This document shows positions 35,001 through 45,430 of a stretch of 64,000 bases of DNA, in pieces. Both the position numbers and the translations under genes were made by a program. Under the pieces are notes generated by a model. It had not been told where the DNA came from, did no database searches, and saw only the letters and a list, made by a program, of their open reading frames with translations. The first letter of the stretch is position 1. Every line of letters begins with the position of its first letter. Source of the stretch: Clitopilus passeckerianus (lineage: Eukaryota > Basidiomycota > Agaricomycetes > Agaricales > Entolomataceae); the NCBI GenBank assembly GCA_944990035.1, contig CALYLX010000083.1, positions 186,001 through 250,000 of the forward strand. Direction: 5' to 3'.

Positions 35001-35818
35001 AGAAATGGGACGACTCCTTGGAATCAAGCTCAACATGAGTACCGCCTACCACCCACAAACCGATGGTGCAACAGAAAGGATCAATCAGGAGATTGATGCC
35101 TATCTCCGCATCTTCTGTGCACAGAACCCCAAATCCTGGTCCAAATGGATTACCACTCTAGAATTCTCCTACAACAGCCGAACACACTCTGTCACCAAAC
35201 GAACCCCATTCTACCTAATGATGGGATACGAACCACCTGCACTCCCATCAGTTGCTCCCACTAGCAAAATTCCCGCAGTTGACAAACGGATCAAGGAACT
35301 TCTGCTAGCACGCGATGAAGCAAATGCTGCACATGCACTTGCTGCGCAACGCATGGCAGATGAAGATCACACGACAGTTCACCCCATTCAAAGTCGGAGA
35401 AAAGGTGTGGTTAGAAGCCACAAATCTCAATCAAGGAAACATCTCCAAGAAACTAGCACCCAAACGAGAAGGACCCTTCAAGATACTTGAGGTAAAAGGA
35501 CACCTGACCTATAAACTCGACCTGCCAAGGCGATGGAAGATCCACCCGGTGATTCACGCATCACTTCTCACCCATTACATCTCCACCAAAGCGCATGGAC
35601 CCAGCTTCTCTAAACCGCCACCTGACGAAATCGACGGAATAGAAGAATACGAAATAGAAGCAATTGTGGCCCATCAGAAACAAGGCAAAGGGCGACACAG
35701 ATACCTCATAAAATGGAAGGGATGGCCATCAGCGGACAACGAATGGATGCCCAAGTCGGAACTGCGGAACGCCAAGGAAATACTCACCGAGTATAAAAAG
35801 AGGAAGAAACTCACCTGA
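32091..35818 (+). pseudogene. Pol polyprotein, family A: PR-RT-RNaseH-IN-chromodomain, several breaks
   Basis: Protease with [12 protein letters not shown] (about 32155). Reverse transcriptase with [27 protein letters not shown] and the catalytic YMDD at about 33484-33496. RNase H with [13 protein letters not shown]. Integrase with the HHCC finger ([11 protein letters not shown].., CAMCQQMK) and DDE residues in [18 protein letters not shown] and TERINQE. Chromodomain at the C-terminus (IVAHQ..RHRYLIKWKGWPS..NEW). Breaks: TGA in the protease, shared by both arms; one T missing at about 32380; CGA to TGA in IYDRELL (34056) and NRRQAR; an extra T at about 35362. The enzyme would copy and integrate the element; this copy is inactive. 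Confidence 0.85.
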
Positions 35819-35856
35819 CACCACATAGCAAACCCACTCACTTCCACTATATAACA

Positions 35857-36726
35857 ATGTCTCAAAATGCCTCTTCCTACGACCGCACCATCATCCGCAA
35901 CACCTTCAAATCTGATACCGCTATTACAGCGCTCCGTACGCATACTGCCTGGAGCAGCGACGACAACCCTCTCACCGCTGTGGGAGAACAAGGAACCCTC
36001 TACCAAAACCGACGAACCGAAACTCGCAACGAAGTGGCTCGTCTGCGTTACCAATTTGCGAAAACCACTGACGATCTTGATCAACTTTTGGACAAAGTTG
36101 ATCGAGAAATAGAGGAGACCCTCACAGACCTCTTCTTTGCCATTGGAGGAACAGCTTTCCTCGACAAATTCTTCCCCGAACGACAAAACTGGTTCAACAA
36201 CCCGGAGGAGACAGACTTCGAAACCCTTGCCTCCAATCCCTGGGGGCCTGAGGAAAGTCAAGAAGAGGAAGTCACAATTCTCACGGCACGTCAAGTTTGC
36301 GGAACCCTACGAGCATTTCCTCCCGTCACCAATTTACACACCGCCGCAAAAATAAAACATAACCCCTTCGTCAAAGAAGAACAGAACGACAACAAGGAAA
36401 ACATCAACCCCAATGGCAAACCCTCCAACGCCATACCTCTCCGCATTCGAAAGCCCACCAGAGTCCGACTCACCAACGCTGGTGAACCTTCCCCCTCGAC
36501 AGTATTGTCCCAGAAGGCGCCGCGCACTGGATACCTTGCCAACAGACCACCACCACCCAGATGGTTCAGATGCTACATTTGTGGAGGCAGACACCGACAG
36601 TGTCATTGCTTTTGTTTTGTGTGTCGTCTGTGCCATCATCATGGCCCAGGCCATTACCCGGTTAGCTGCCCACAACGCTACCACAAGGGCATAGACCGTC
36701 ATTTCTGGGGTAAAGGAAGGAATTGA
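35857..36726 (+). CDS. ORF3 of family A gypsy (accessory protein between pol and LTR)
   Basis: 289 codons from ATG 35857, only 38 bp after pol ends, uninterrupted to TGA/TAA near 36726. N-terminal 110 residues: SSYDRTIIRNTFKSDTAITA, WSSDDNPLTAVGE, and a helical ARLRYQFAKTTDDLDQLLDK stretch. Middle: FFPERQNWFNNPEETDFETL with NPWGPEESQEEE. C-terminal 60 residues: PPPPRWFRCYICGGRHRQCH, then CFVCRLCHHHGPGHYPVSCPQ, a Cys/His cluster able to bind zinc. Homologues exist in the nested element and, truncated, in family B (44545). No match to env or known retroelement proteins is recognised. Function unknown; nucleic-acid binding or particle assembly is inferred from the Cys/His cluster. Confidence 0.75.
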   Translation: MSQNASSYDRTIIRNTFKSDTAITALRTHTAWSSDDNPLTAVGEQGTLYQNRRTETRNEVARLRYQFAKTTDDLDQLLDKVDREIEETLTDLFFAIGGTAFLDKFFPERQNWFNNPEETDFETLASNPWGPEESQEEEVTILTARQVCGTLRAFPPVTNLHTAAKIKHNPFVKEEQNDNKENINPNGKPSNAIPLRIRKPTRVRLTNAGEPSPSTVLSQKAPRTGYLANRPPPPRWFRCYICGGRHRQCHCFCFVCRLCHHHGPGHYPVSCPQRYHKGIDRHFWGKGRN

Positions 36727-36759
36727 AGTCAGGAGACTTCAACGATAGCGAGAGGGTAA

Positions 36760-37244
36760 TGTTATGATTTTGCTTACATGTTTCTCCTTACATACCCCGG
36801 CCCGCTTACCTATGCACGATTACTCACATATGCTGCGCATCACTGCGCATTCTTCATCTTTTTCCATGCTTACTCCGCATCTCACACGATCGTGAGAGAC
36901 TTATACCTTATCTGACTCTTTCTGACTCACATCGAGTCATACTGACTCATGTACTTACTCACCATGCTGTGCATGACTCATTACTTACTCAGCATGCTGC
37001 GCATGCGCTATATTTAGAACTACTAGATAGGTATATAAACCTGTACCATTTGGTCAAGGCTTCTCAGCTTGACCTAGGCAATCTACCTAACTGCTTAGTT
37101 CTCTACTTCGCCTTTAAGTCCCTTGCCTCGTCAATCTTACCAGGTCGTCAGTACAGCCGCAGCTGCTGACAAATCTCTGTCTTTGTTTATCAAAGACATC
37201 GAGCGTAAACAGTATTACCTAAATTGTTAGGCTCTGCCTTAACA
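36760..37244 (+). repeat. 3' LTR, family A (485 bp)
   Basis: TGTTATGATT..CTTAACA. Holds a TATA box at 37034-37040 (TATATAA) and CAGCTTGACCT at 37067-37077, 33 bp downstream, the predicted RNA start. The upstream half carries TGACTCA-type sites and CTGCGCAT motifs. It is longer and more diverged than the LTRs of the nested element. Confidence 0.85.
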
Positions 37245-37619
37245 CGGACCATGTAAAATTAAAGATCTTGGCATTCGGCAACTTCGGTGGCCTTCCTTAT
37301 ATGTTAGGAAAGGTGCAGGAATAGTTTATGAGAGGTCCAGAATGACGTGCTCTCGAAAACTTGGAAAAACATTCAAAGTTCCGGCATTGAATAGTAGACG
37401 CGATGGACTTTGCCGGTGGGTCCGTGAAGTTGATTGATCTCCAACGCGCGTCTGGGCGAATGGGAAGCTGCCCATCAGTCGGAGCTCGAATCCGCCTCAA
37501 ATGCCTCAATCTCGACAATGGTCTTCATTCTCATCGACATTGTTTTGCATTCCAGGGAATTCTGTTTACTTTCAAACCACTCGTAGTAGGTAGATAACAA
37601 TAGTATGTATTCATTAAAA
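37245..37619. other. Spacer between family A LTR and Tnp2 fragment
   Basis: Host or transposon-derived sequence, no gene recognised. Confidence 0.4.
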
Positions 37620-38541
37620 TCATTTAAATTTCAATAAATATCGGGTACCTTCGGCAGCAGCCGTGTCACTGGTGATTTCGCACATCCGGCACGGCAGGAG
37701 AGCATTATGGCCTTTCATGCGCAGCAGCATTGAAACTGCTGGAATGTCTCCGGACACCAGGATGAGAAATGCTTGAAGCAGGAACATCTGCTTTGCAATT
37801 GCGTTGAAAGCAGGAACACCGATTGATAGCTGGATTGCTTCCTGAACAAACGGCCACAGGAATGAGTCAGCGTCGGCAGGCTTTTTCGGTCCGGGGATCG
37901 TGCCAAGGGAAATGATGTTGTCCAATTTGAATCTATCCTCGGGTGGTAGATTATAGTTGAAGAGAATGATGGGCCAAGCGGTTTTGTTTTGATGCTTGAA
38001 GGGACCAAAACCGTCGGTGGACAATCCAAAAGCAATGTTGCGAGGGTCGGAAAAGAAGTAGAAAGGCAATTGCTGTCCCACTATTACAACAAATTTTTGA
38101 AGAAGAGACTGATAATGTGATCCGTCAAAGACATCTGTGACTTTTGAGGACTGTGCTTGTGTTCTGAGCGATATCGCATTTTCTTTGCATAGACCGAATT
38201 CGACACCAGCGCAGTGAGACGGGGTATTAGGGGCAGATATTTGAAATACGCGTAGGGTTTGCCGTCCGGGGTTAGACGAGGCGAATTGCATTTGGGACAT
38301 GTTTGAAGATCTTCGTATGGACCAGTATAGCAAATGCAGGATGAACAACAGCAGTCGTAGCAGATCCCCTGAAAACCGGATAGCATCTGAACTCTTGACT
38401 CAGTTGTTTTGAGCGACAGGATGTCGGAGTTGTCAAAAATGTTGCGCATCATATCAAAGGTCTCGTTGGTGAGCCTCTGGTTCACTTTGAGAGTGTATGC
38501 CTTCAAAAGTGTTATGTCACTCTTGTCAAGGAGTTGTCCAT
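37620..38541 (-). pseudogene. CACTA transposase (Tnp2 type), internal fragment
   Basis: The minus strand gives DKSDITLLKAYTLKVNQRLT, a Cys-rich segment CYDCCCSSCICY with CPKCNSPRL, YLPLIPRLTALVSNSVYAKK and then, after a frameshift near 38145, VTDVFDGSHYQSLL, IAFGLSTDGFGPFK, TAWPIILFNYNLPPE, GTIPGPKKPADADSFLWP and LVSGDIPAVSMLLRMKGHN with CRMC. These are signatures of transposase family tnp2. Both ends are missing and the frame is broken, so it is a dead remnant between two gypsy elements. Confidence 0.82.
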
Positions 38542-38561
38542 CTGAATTACAACCTATTAGT

Positions 38562-39024
38562 TGTTACAGTTACCTTGGATACGCATCCGGACTCTGTTTC
38601 CCTTCTTACTAATTCACTGTTACTACTTCGGCCCACTTACATTTACTTGATTACTCTACAGTGCTGCGCATTACTCATCCCTCTTACACTGATTACTCAG
38701 TATTCTCACGATCGTGAGATACTTGTACTATATTTACTTATCATGACTCATAGTGACTCTTACCCCGACTCTCTCTGAGTCATACTTATTTTTACTTACA
38801 CAGCATTGCTGCGCAATGCCCAACCCTTAACCCTATCAGTCTTGTATAAATACTTTCACGCTTTTGGTCTTGCTTCCCCAGCTTGACCTAAAAGCCTATA
38901 CATTGCTATTTGCTTTAACTTCGGCTTGCTCGATTACTCTTGCTGGTCTCTACAAAGGCTGGTAGAAGACTAAGCAGCTGAACTCTTGATACTTGTTTAA
39001 GCGAGTAGCGATACTAGCTTAACA
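38562..39024 (+). repeat. 5' LTR, family B (463 bp)
   Basis: TGTTACAGTTACC..GCTTAACA. TATA box at 38845-38850; predicted RNA start CAGCTTGACCT at 38879-38889, 34 bp downstream. A 16-bp perfect palindrome TCTCACGATCGTGAGA lies at 38704-38719. Confidence 0.85.
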
Positions 39025-39026
39025 AA

Positions 39027-39037
39027 AGGTCAAGCTG
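39027..39037 (+). other. Self-priming primer-binding site, family B
   Basis: AGGTCAAGCTG, two bases after the LTR, is the exact complement of CAGCTTGACCT at 38879-38889, the predicted mRNA 5' end. It lacks the TGG start expected of a tRNA-primed site. Confidence 0.75.
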
Positions 39038-39050
39038 ATCTGATAGCCCA

Positions 39051-39464
39051 TGTTGAACTTGACGTGTCTCACATCTTTGTCACATGAACAGTCACGTGAC
39101 ACCACATGACTACAAATCACATTACTTGATTGCGTCATTATCACGACATACACACGTGGAGCATTACAAATACTTCTAGCACATTCCACTCCACAATGAC
39201 ATTATCATGACTCACGTATGACTCATTCTTTGTCATTCCTTGTGTATTCCATACTATATTTAGCACAGAACATTCTAGATATGCTTACATATACATGGTC
39301 TGTGCACTCTATGCTTTTGTATAAATACTAGCAGTAGTTTACCTCAATACAACAAGGAGTTACACTTCTTTTCTCTCTAGTTCGCTCTCACAGCCTCACT
39401 CTACTCTACCCCAGGTTAGTAGCCTTACTGCACCTTCCCTCGCTGGGGGTGTGCCTGTTTGACA
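39051..39464 (+). mobile_element. Solo LTR inserted in the leader of family B
   Basis: 414 bp, TGTTGAAC..TTTGACA, with flanking GCCCA (39046-39050) and GCCCG (39465-39469), a 5-bp target duplication with one transition. Comparison with the family A leader (..GGCCCGCTCATT..) shows the surrounding sequence joins up without it. It contains TATAAATA near 39317 and two TGACTCA-like sites. The family is not identified. Confidence 0.7.
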
Positions 39465-39548
39465 GCCCGCTCATCACAAGCGTAGGCCACAACCACCAAC
39501 CACCCGACTGCAAGAGGTACACCACTCTTGCAGGAACTCACTGAAACC

Positions 39549-40745
39549 ATGTCTCTCTCAAGACCACCGAACGCTTCAACTCCCACAGGAACAGCCAACG
39601 TAGTACAACTCGACAACAGTACTTACGTAGAGTTCAATCACAACACAAACAGGTGGAGACACTAGGTACCGAAAGAAGAAGACCTGCACAAATTTCAATT
39701 TGGCACCAACCTCGACAACTCTTACTTCACCAAAGTAACTACCCCCAAACCCGAACCACAGACAGACCCTGAATCAGAATCAGAATCAGAATCAGAACCC
39801 CACAGACCAACCTACATTCCGACACCCACGCAAACTTCGAGACAAGAACAGCAAACGATGGCTCACGACGACTCTGAAACAAAGAAACTTGCCGAACTCC
39901 GAATCAGACAACCATTCGAATATGATGGTGACCGAAGAAACGCCGAAGTTTGGTTGTTGGAAGTCAAGATGTACCTGACCCTGAATCAACACATCTATGA
40001 CGACAACAACAAACAGATTGCCTTTGCACTTTCCTTTTTGAAAAAGGGAACCACCTTGGCATGGAAACGATCTTTCTGCCAGAACTACAATGACAAAGAT
40101 AACGACATTATCTTTCCTGACTTCAAACAGTTTGAAAAAGAATTCGTCAACGCCTTTTTCCCAGTAGATGGAGAAGGACAAGCATTTGCGTCTTTAGATG
40201 CTCTCACCCAAAAAGGACAAATTGATGATTACATCTCTCAATTTAAAGTCCTTATCGCCGCCTCGGGAATTTCCGATGAAAAGGCAAAAATTGAATTCTT
40301 TCAGAAAGGACTCAACTCCAAGATCATCGAGAAGATCTATAACCTCCCCACTCTTCCCACAACAATCGATGGATGGTATTACCATGCCGCCCGATTTGAT
40401 GCACAATGGCGTCGAGGACAGAATGTCATCTGCCGCAACAGAGGACTTCCCCCTATTGCCCATGCAAACTCCCGCAACACCCATACCACGGCAGACCCGA
40501 ACGCTATGGACATTGACACCTTATCCTTTGAAAAAAGAAAGGAGTTAATGAAGGAAGGGAAATGCTTCCGTTGCTTCAAGAAAGGACATCGCTCTCGAGA
40601 ATGCCTGGAACGCAGAGGAGGAAAGCAATCCACTAGCACCAACTCTTACGGCAAGAAAAACATCAAAGATCTTGTCCGGACCATCAGAGCATTGGAAGCA
40701 GAAGAACTAGACAAGTTCTGGGAGGAGCTCGATAAAGATTTTTAG
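39549..40745 (+). pseudogene. Gag, family B, with an internal TAG
   Basis: ATG at 39549 (MSLSRPPNASTPTGTANVVQ) runs 38 codons to TAG at 39663-39665. The same frame then stays open through an SESESE tract to MAHDDSETKKL (39858) and on to TAG at 40743-40745. The core resembles the retrotransposon gag domain (FALSFLKKGTTLAWKRSF, AQFDAQWRR-like tail) followed by a CX2CX4HX4C zinc knuckle CFRCFKKGHRSREC. Gag forms the particle and binds RNA. The frame may in practice begin at 39858, since the matching Met exists in family A. Confidence 0.75.
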
Positions 40746-40825
40746 AACGGCGGCCAGTATCAACGTCTGAACCTGCCATAACACTGATTTCTTCTATGAC
40801 GTATGCAGAACCTTTTAATAAATCT

Positions 40826-43800
40826 ATGCGTCTACCCATAAAGGTCTCTGCCCTGAATGAAGAAAGAACTGTTGAAACCAAAGCACTAGTCGACTCAGGT
40901 GCTCAAGGACTATTCATCGACAAAGAATTCATCGCCCGCCATTGAATCAAAACACATCCCCTCCGACAATCTCTCACTGCCAAGAATATTGATGGCACTA
41001 TCAACAAAACAGGGCAAATCACTCATTACACTTGGGTCGATATAGGGATAGGGAGACACAAGGCGTCAGAACGATGCCTGGTCACCGGATTAGGGAATGA
41101 ACACCTGATCCTCGGACTCCCATGGCTGAAGCGAACGAATCCAAAAATCAACTGGCAAAAGGGGACACTATTCATTAATCCCAAACACGTCAAGACATCC
41201 CCGCTACGCACAGCCCTCGCCCGAGTCCAGATCAGACGACTAGCCGCAACAGAAGAATCACATCCAGACACTCCCAATATACCCGATGAACCCGAACCCC
41301 TTGAAACACCACTGAATGAACCCAATATGGAAGAAGACCTGGTTATTGCCTATGTGAAAGGAGAACCAGTAATGGGGATATTTGAATGAGCCTATTCCCC
41401 ATTAACAAACGAACATTGAGAACCTGAGACCAAAAGGATCCGGGCTGCCAACATCTCCCGAATTACCTGCAACAGAGGATCACTATGATTCATACCAACC
41501 CAGAACGTCTGGATTCATGCAAAGACATCCATCTCCCAGGCTTTAGAACATCAGAAGACCAAAGAAATCGAGAAAAGACTTGAAGACCTGATTCCCCCTG
41601 AATACCACGAATTCAAGAAAGTCTTCGAGAAAGAAGCATCAGAACAATTCCCTCCGTCACGACCCTGGGATCATGCCATTGATCTCAAACCAGATTTTGT
41701 CCCAAAAGACTGCAAGGTCTATCCCCTCAACCCAAAGGAGCAAGCCGAAATGGACAAATTTCTCGAAGAAAACTTACCAAAAGGATACATCCGACCTTCG
41801 AAATCACCCCAAGCATCACCCTTCTTCTTTGTAGCAAAGAAAGAAGCAAATGCACTACGACCCTGCCAAGATTACCGGTACCTCAACAGTGGTACTGTCA
41901 AGAATGCCTACCCCTTACCACTAGTCAGCGACCTACTCGACAAACTCAAAGGAGCAAAGATTTTCACGAAACTAGACATCCGATGGGGATATCATAATGT
42001 CCGGATGAAAGAAGGCGACGAGTGGAAAGCAGCCTTCAAAACAAATCGAGGCTTGTTTGAACCCACCGTCATGTTCTTTGGACTATGTAACTCCCCAGCC
42101 ACATTTCAAGCAATGATGAACCACATCTTCAGAGACATGATCGATGAAGGATGGTTAATCATCTACATGGATGACATGTTACTCTTCTCCAAGGACCCAA
42201 GAGAACACAAGAAACGCACCAAATGGGTACTCCAAAGGCTGATGGAACACAACCTGTTCCTTAAGGCTGAGAAATGCAAATTCAATGTGACAGAAGTTGA
42301 ATTCCTTGGAATGATCATATCACCAGACAAGATCCACATGGACCCGACCAAACTCGATGGGATAAAGAAATGGCCAACCCCGACCACCGTAAAAGAAGTT
42401 TGGTCCTTTTTGGGATTTGGTAACTTCTATCGAAGGTTCATAGGGAAATATGCGGAACTAGCCCAACCCCTAAATGATCTCACCAAGAAAGATCGGCCCT
42501 TTACATGGGGAAAGGAACAAGAAGAAGCATTCGAAGCTCTGAAGAAAAGGTTCGCAGAGACGCCCGTACTCACAATGCCTGATCCAATGAAACCATTCAC
42601 CATTGAATGTGATGCATCCAAGTGGGCAACAGGAGCAGTGCTACGCCAACGAGACGAAAATAACGGCTGGCACCCTTGTGGATACATTTCCCACTCCTTC
42701 ATCCCAACCAAACGGAACTACAAAATCTACGACAGGGAACTACTTGCTATAGTCAGAGCACTGGAAACTTGGCAACACTATCTACAAGGATCAGCCCACC
42801 CTGTCACGGTATTCTCCGACCATAAGAACCTGACCTACTACCGAACGCCACAGAAGCTTAGCCGACGACAAGCACAATGGAGTTTACTCCTCTCCCAATA
42901 TGACCTGAACCTAGTTCATGTACCAGGAACTCAGATGATCCAATCTGACGAACTATCCCGACGAGCAGATCACATTTTAGACCACGATACCGACAACGAG
43001 GATATCACCATGCTACCTGATAAACTCTTCATCCGAGCAATCGACACCGAACTTAAGGTGGAGTTTGCTGAACGCATGATGAAAGACGAATTCTTTACTG
43101 AAGCAATACGACATCTGAAGAACCACTCTACTCCGATCAAATCAGCTCTAGCCGACTGGAAGGTAGAGGACTCTCTCCTCTTCTTCAGGGGGCGATGCTA
43201 CATCCCTAATGACGCTACCCTACGACGAAGCCTCATACAGAAGTATCATGACGCACCTATGGCCGGACACTCCGGAGCATTCAAAACGATGGAGTTAATT
43301 TCCGAACATTATTGGTGGCCCAGAATGTTTGGAACTGTCAAATCCTACATTGATGGGTGTGCCCCTTGCCAACAGATGAAAGTCAATACACATTCCACGG
43401 CACCTCCCCTGAACCCAATCAAATTTACCGCCACACGACCCTTTGAACTTGCCTCTACAGATTTCATTACAGATCTCCCTGAGGTTAATGGGTACGACTC
43501 ACTCATGGTCGTGGTAGACCATGGCCTTAGTAAGGGGGTAATTTTAATCACTTGCAAAAAGACCATCGATGCCCTAGGCACTGCCAATAACTACTTGGAC
43601 GCTGTCTACAGAAGATTTTGACTTCCCGACAAACTGATATCCGACAGAGGTCCACAATTCGCATCCAAAGTATTTCAAGAACTAGGACGGCTCCTGGGAA
43701 TCAAGCTTTCCCTAACAACCGCATACCACCCCCAAGCTGATGGAGAAACTGAACGCATCAACCAAGATATTGGCGCTTATCTCCGACTATTCTGCGCCAA

Positions 43801-44491
43801 CAACCCCGAGAAATGGCTAGAACTAATTCCCCTGATGGAATTTGCCCACAACAAACGAGTTCACGCTGTCACTGCACGAACTCCATTCTATTTAATGAAT
43901 GGAGCAGAACCACGTGCCATTCCCCTTCCATATCAGAAAACCAATGTTCCGGCTGCGGAAACCCGAATGAAAGAACTCCAACAGGCACGAGACGAAGCTG
44001 CGGCCGCTCATGAACTTGCAAGACGAAAGATGGCCAAACGCATCCAAAGCAACTTCAAACCATTTGAGCAAGGACAGAAGGTGTGGCTGGAAGCAACCAA
44101 CCTGAAACTGGCATACCACTCAAAGAAGTTCATGCCACAACGAGAAGGCCCCTTTACGATCAAAGAAGTGCTAGGTCCGCTGACCTACAAATTAGAACTA
44201 CCCCGAGCATGGAAAATTCACCCTGTATTCCACGCCACCCTCCTCACACCATACAAGGAAACCGAGACACATGGACCCAACTTTCTAGAACCGCCACCTG
44301 ACCTCATCAATCAAGAAGAAGAATGGGAAGTTGAAGAAATTGTCGCACACAAACGATATCGTGGGAGAATCCTTTACAAGATCAAATGGAAAGGATATCC
44401 GACATCGGAGAACTCTTGGGAACCTATGGGAAATCTCAAAAACGCCAAGAAAACCCTTGAAGCATATAAGAAGAGGAAGAACATTCGGTAA
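40826..44491 (+). pseudogene. Pol polyprotein, family B: PR-RT-RNaseH-IN-chromodomain, nonsense codons only
   Basis: One continuous frame from MRLPIKVSALNEE (40826) to KKRKNIR. Protease VDSGAQGLFID. RT with [23 protein letters not shown] and YMDDMLLF (about 42165). RNase H ECDASKWATGAV and YDRELLAIVRALE. Integrase H..H/CAPCQQMK finger and [25 protein letters not shown]. Chromodomain IVAHKRYRGRILYKIKWKGY with NSWEP. The frame is broken only by TGA codons (40943, 41387, one near 41415, one near 41486, and 43619); all could derive from CGA by C-to-T change. The longest open piece, 41750-43621, spans RT to the integrase core. Confidence 0.85.
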
Positions 44492-44544
44492 AACCCCATC
44501 AACTGCACTACAGTAATCCACCGAACAAACAAACTTCTCTTATA

Positions 44545-44961
44545 ATGCCTTCCAATGTCTCCTCCTATGACCGTACCATCATTCTTAACACCTTCAAAAC
44601 TGATTCCGCTGTTACGGCGCTCTGTACAAACACTGCCTGGAGCAGCGACGACAACTCTCTCACTGAAGTGGCAGAGCGAGGCTCAGCCTACCACGACCGA
44701 AGAACTGAATTCCGCAACGAAGTGGCTCGTCTACGCCACCTATATTTGAAAACCCTTGAAGAACTTGATCGAGCTCTTGACAGCTCTGACCAACGCACGG
44801 AGGAAACCCTCACCGACCTCTTCTTTGCTGCCAGAGGTACAGCCTTTCTCTCAGCACTATCCTGAGCGACGAAGTTGGTTCCCCAACCCGAAGGAGACAG
44901 ATTTCGAAACCCTTGCCGCCAATCCCTGGGGGCCTGAGGAAGATCAAACCACCGAAGAACC
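44545..44961 (+). pseudogene. ORF3, family B, frameshifted and truncated
   Basis: Begins MPSNVSSYDRTIILNTF, 51 bp after pol, and aligns along its length with family A ORF3 (WSSDDN, RNEVARLR, TEETLTDLFFA, RSWFPNPKETDFETLAANPW). A one-base change after GTAFL shifts the frame near 44855, and the copia LTR cuts the rest, including the Cys/His region. Confidence 0.75.
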
Positions 44962-45430
44962 TGTTGAATTTCGTATGTACTTTGACTGTACAATTGTCGG
45001 TCTTTCTTATCTTATCTATTTCCTTTTCTGGACATGCTTTTTTGTTTACCCTTCGTCCATGCATTCGCACTCTCGTATATCATATTCATGGTACTTTCAG
45101 TACCTTTACATGCTTTACATATAGCAACGAATATTCTCTCTTATTGTCTATGATATTTTGCTTATATTCTTATCATTTACCTTAGCTACAGAAGTACAGT
45201 ATAAAAGATATGTATTATTGTAGCGAAGAATTCATTCAATTCAAGTTATATTTCACTAGGTAATGGGCCCTGCACTTGCTTATAACTAAGCACGAAAAAT
45301 AATATTGTCTCTACACTACTCAACATCTCTAATCTACCGACATGTCTTCTGACAAGGATATCCTCAGAGTGCCCAAGTTGCTCAAAGACGGCAGCAACTG
45401 GGTGACTTACCGTGATCGACTTCATCCATA
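44962..45430 (+). mobile_element. Ty1/copia element, 5' end only
   Basis: LTR about 44962-45255 (294 bp, TGTTGAAT..TTTCA, with TATAAAAG near 45200). Then GGTAATGGGCCCTGC at 45259-45273, resembling the half-tRNA-iMet primer site of Drosophila copia (inferred). Then a gag start ATG at 45342: [27 protein letters not shown], a typical copia gag N-terminus. It is cut at 45430, where the inverted right arm begins. LTR limits are judged by eye, as no second LTR is present. Confidence 0.6.

Larger units (their letters stand above)
31820..37244 (+). mobile_element. Ty3/gypsy chromovirus family A, 3' part
   Basis: Begins inside gag directly at the Plavaka end and runs through protease, reverse transcriptase, RNase H, integrase with chromodomain, ORF3, the purine-rich GCGAGAGGGTAA and a 485-bp 3' LTR. 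No 5' LTR or gag N-terminus exists to the left of the Plavaka copy. The 31820-33485 portion recurs inverted at 45431-47099. Confidence 0.88.
38562..44961 (+). mobile_element. Ty3/gypsy chromovirus family B, 3' LTR missing
   Basis: A 463-bp 5' LTR, self-priming PBS, gag, pol with chromodomain and part of ORF3. It is interrupted by a solo LTR at 39051-39464 and cut at 44962 by the LTR of a copia element. Pol is clearly related to but well diverged from family A. Confidence 0.87.

Noticed and set aside
36334..36702. Possible envelope-like membrane protein antisense to ORF3
   Set aside because: It is opposite a conserved sense ORF and not conserved in the other family.
39788..39800. GAATCA repeat as a microsatellite or CRISPR-like array
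   Set aside because: It is a short coding Ser-Glu repeat within gag, without spacers.
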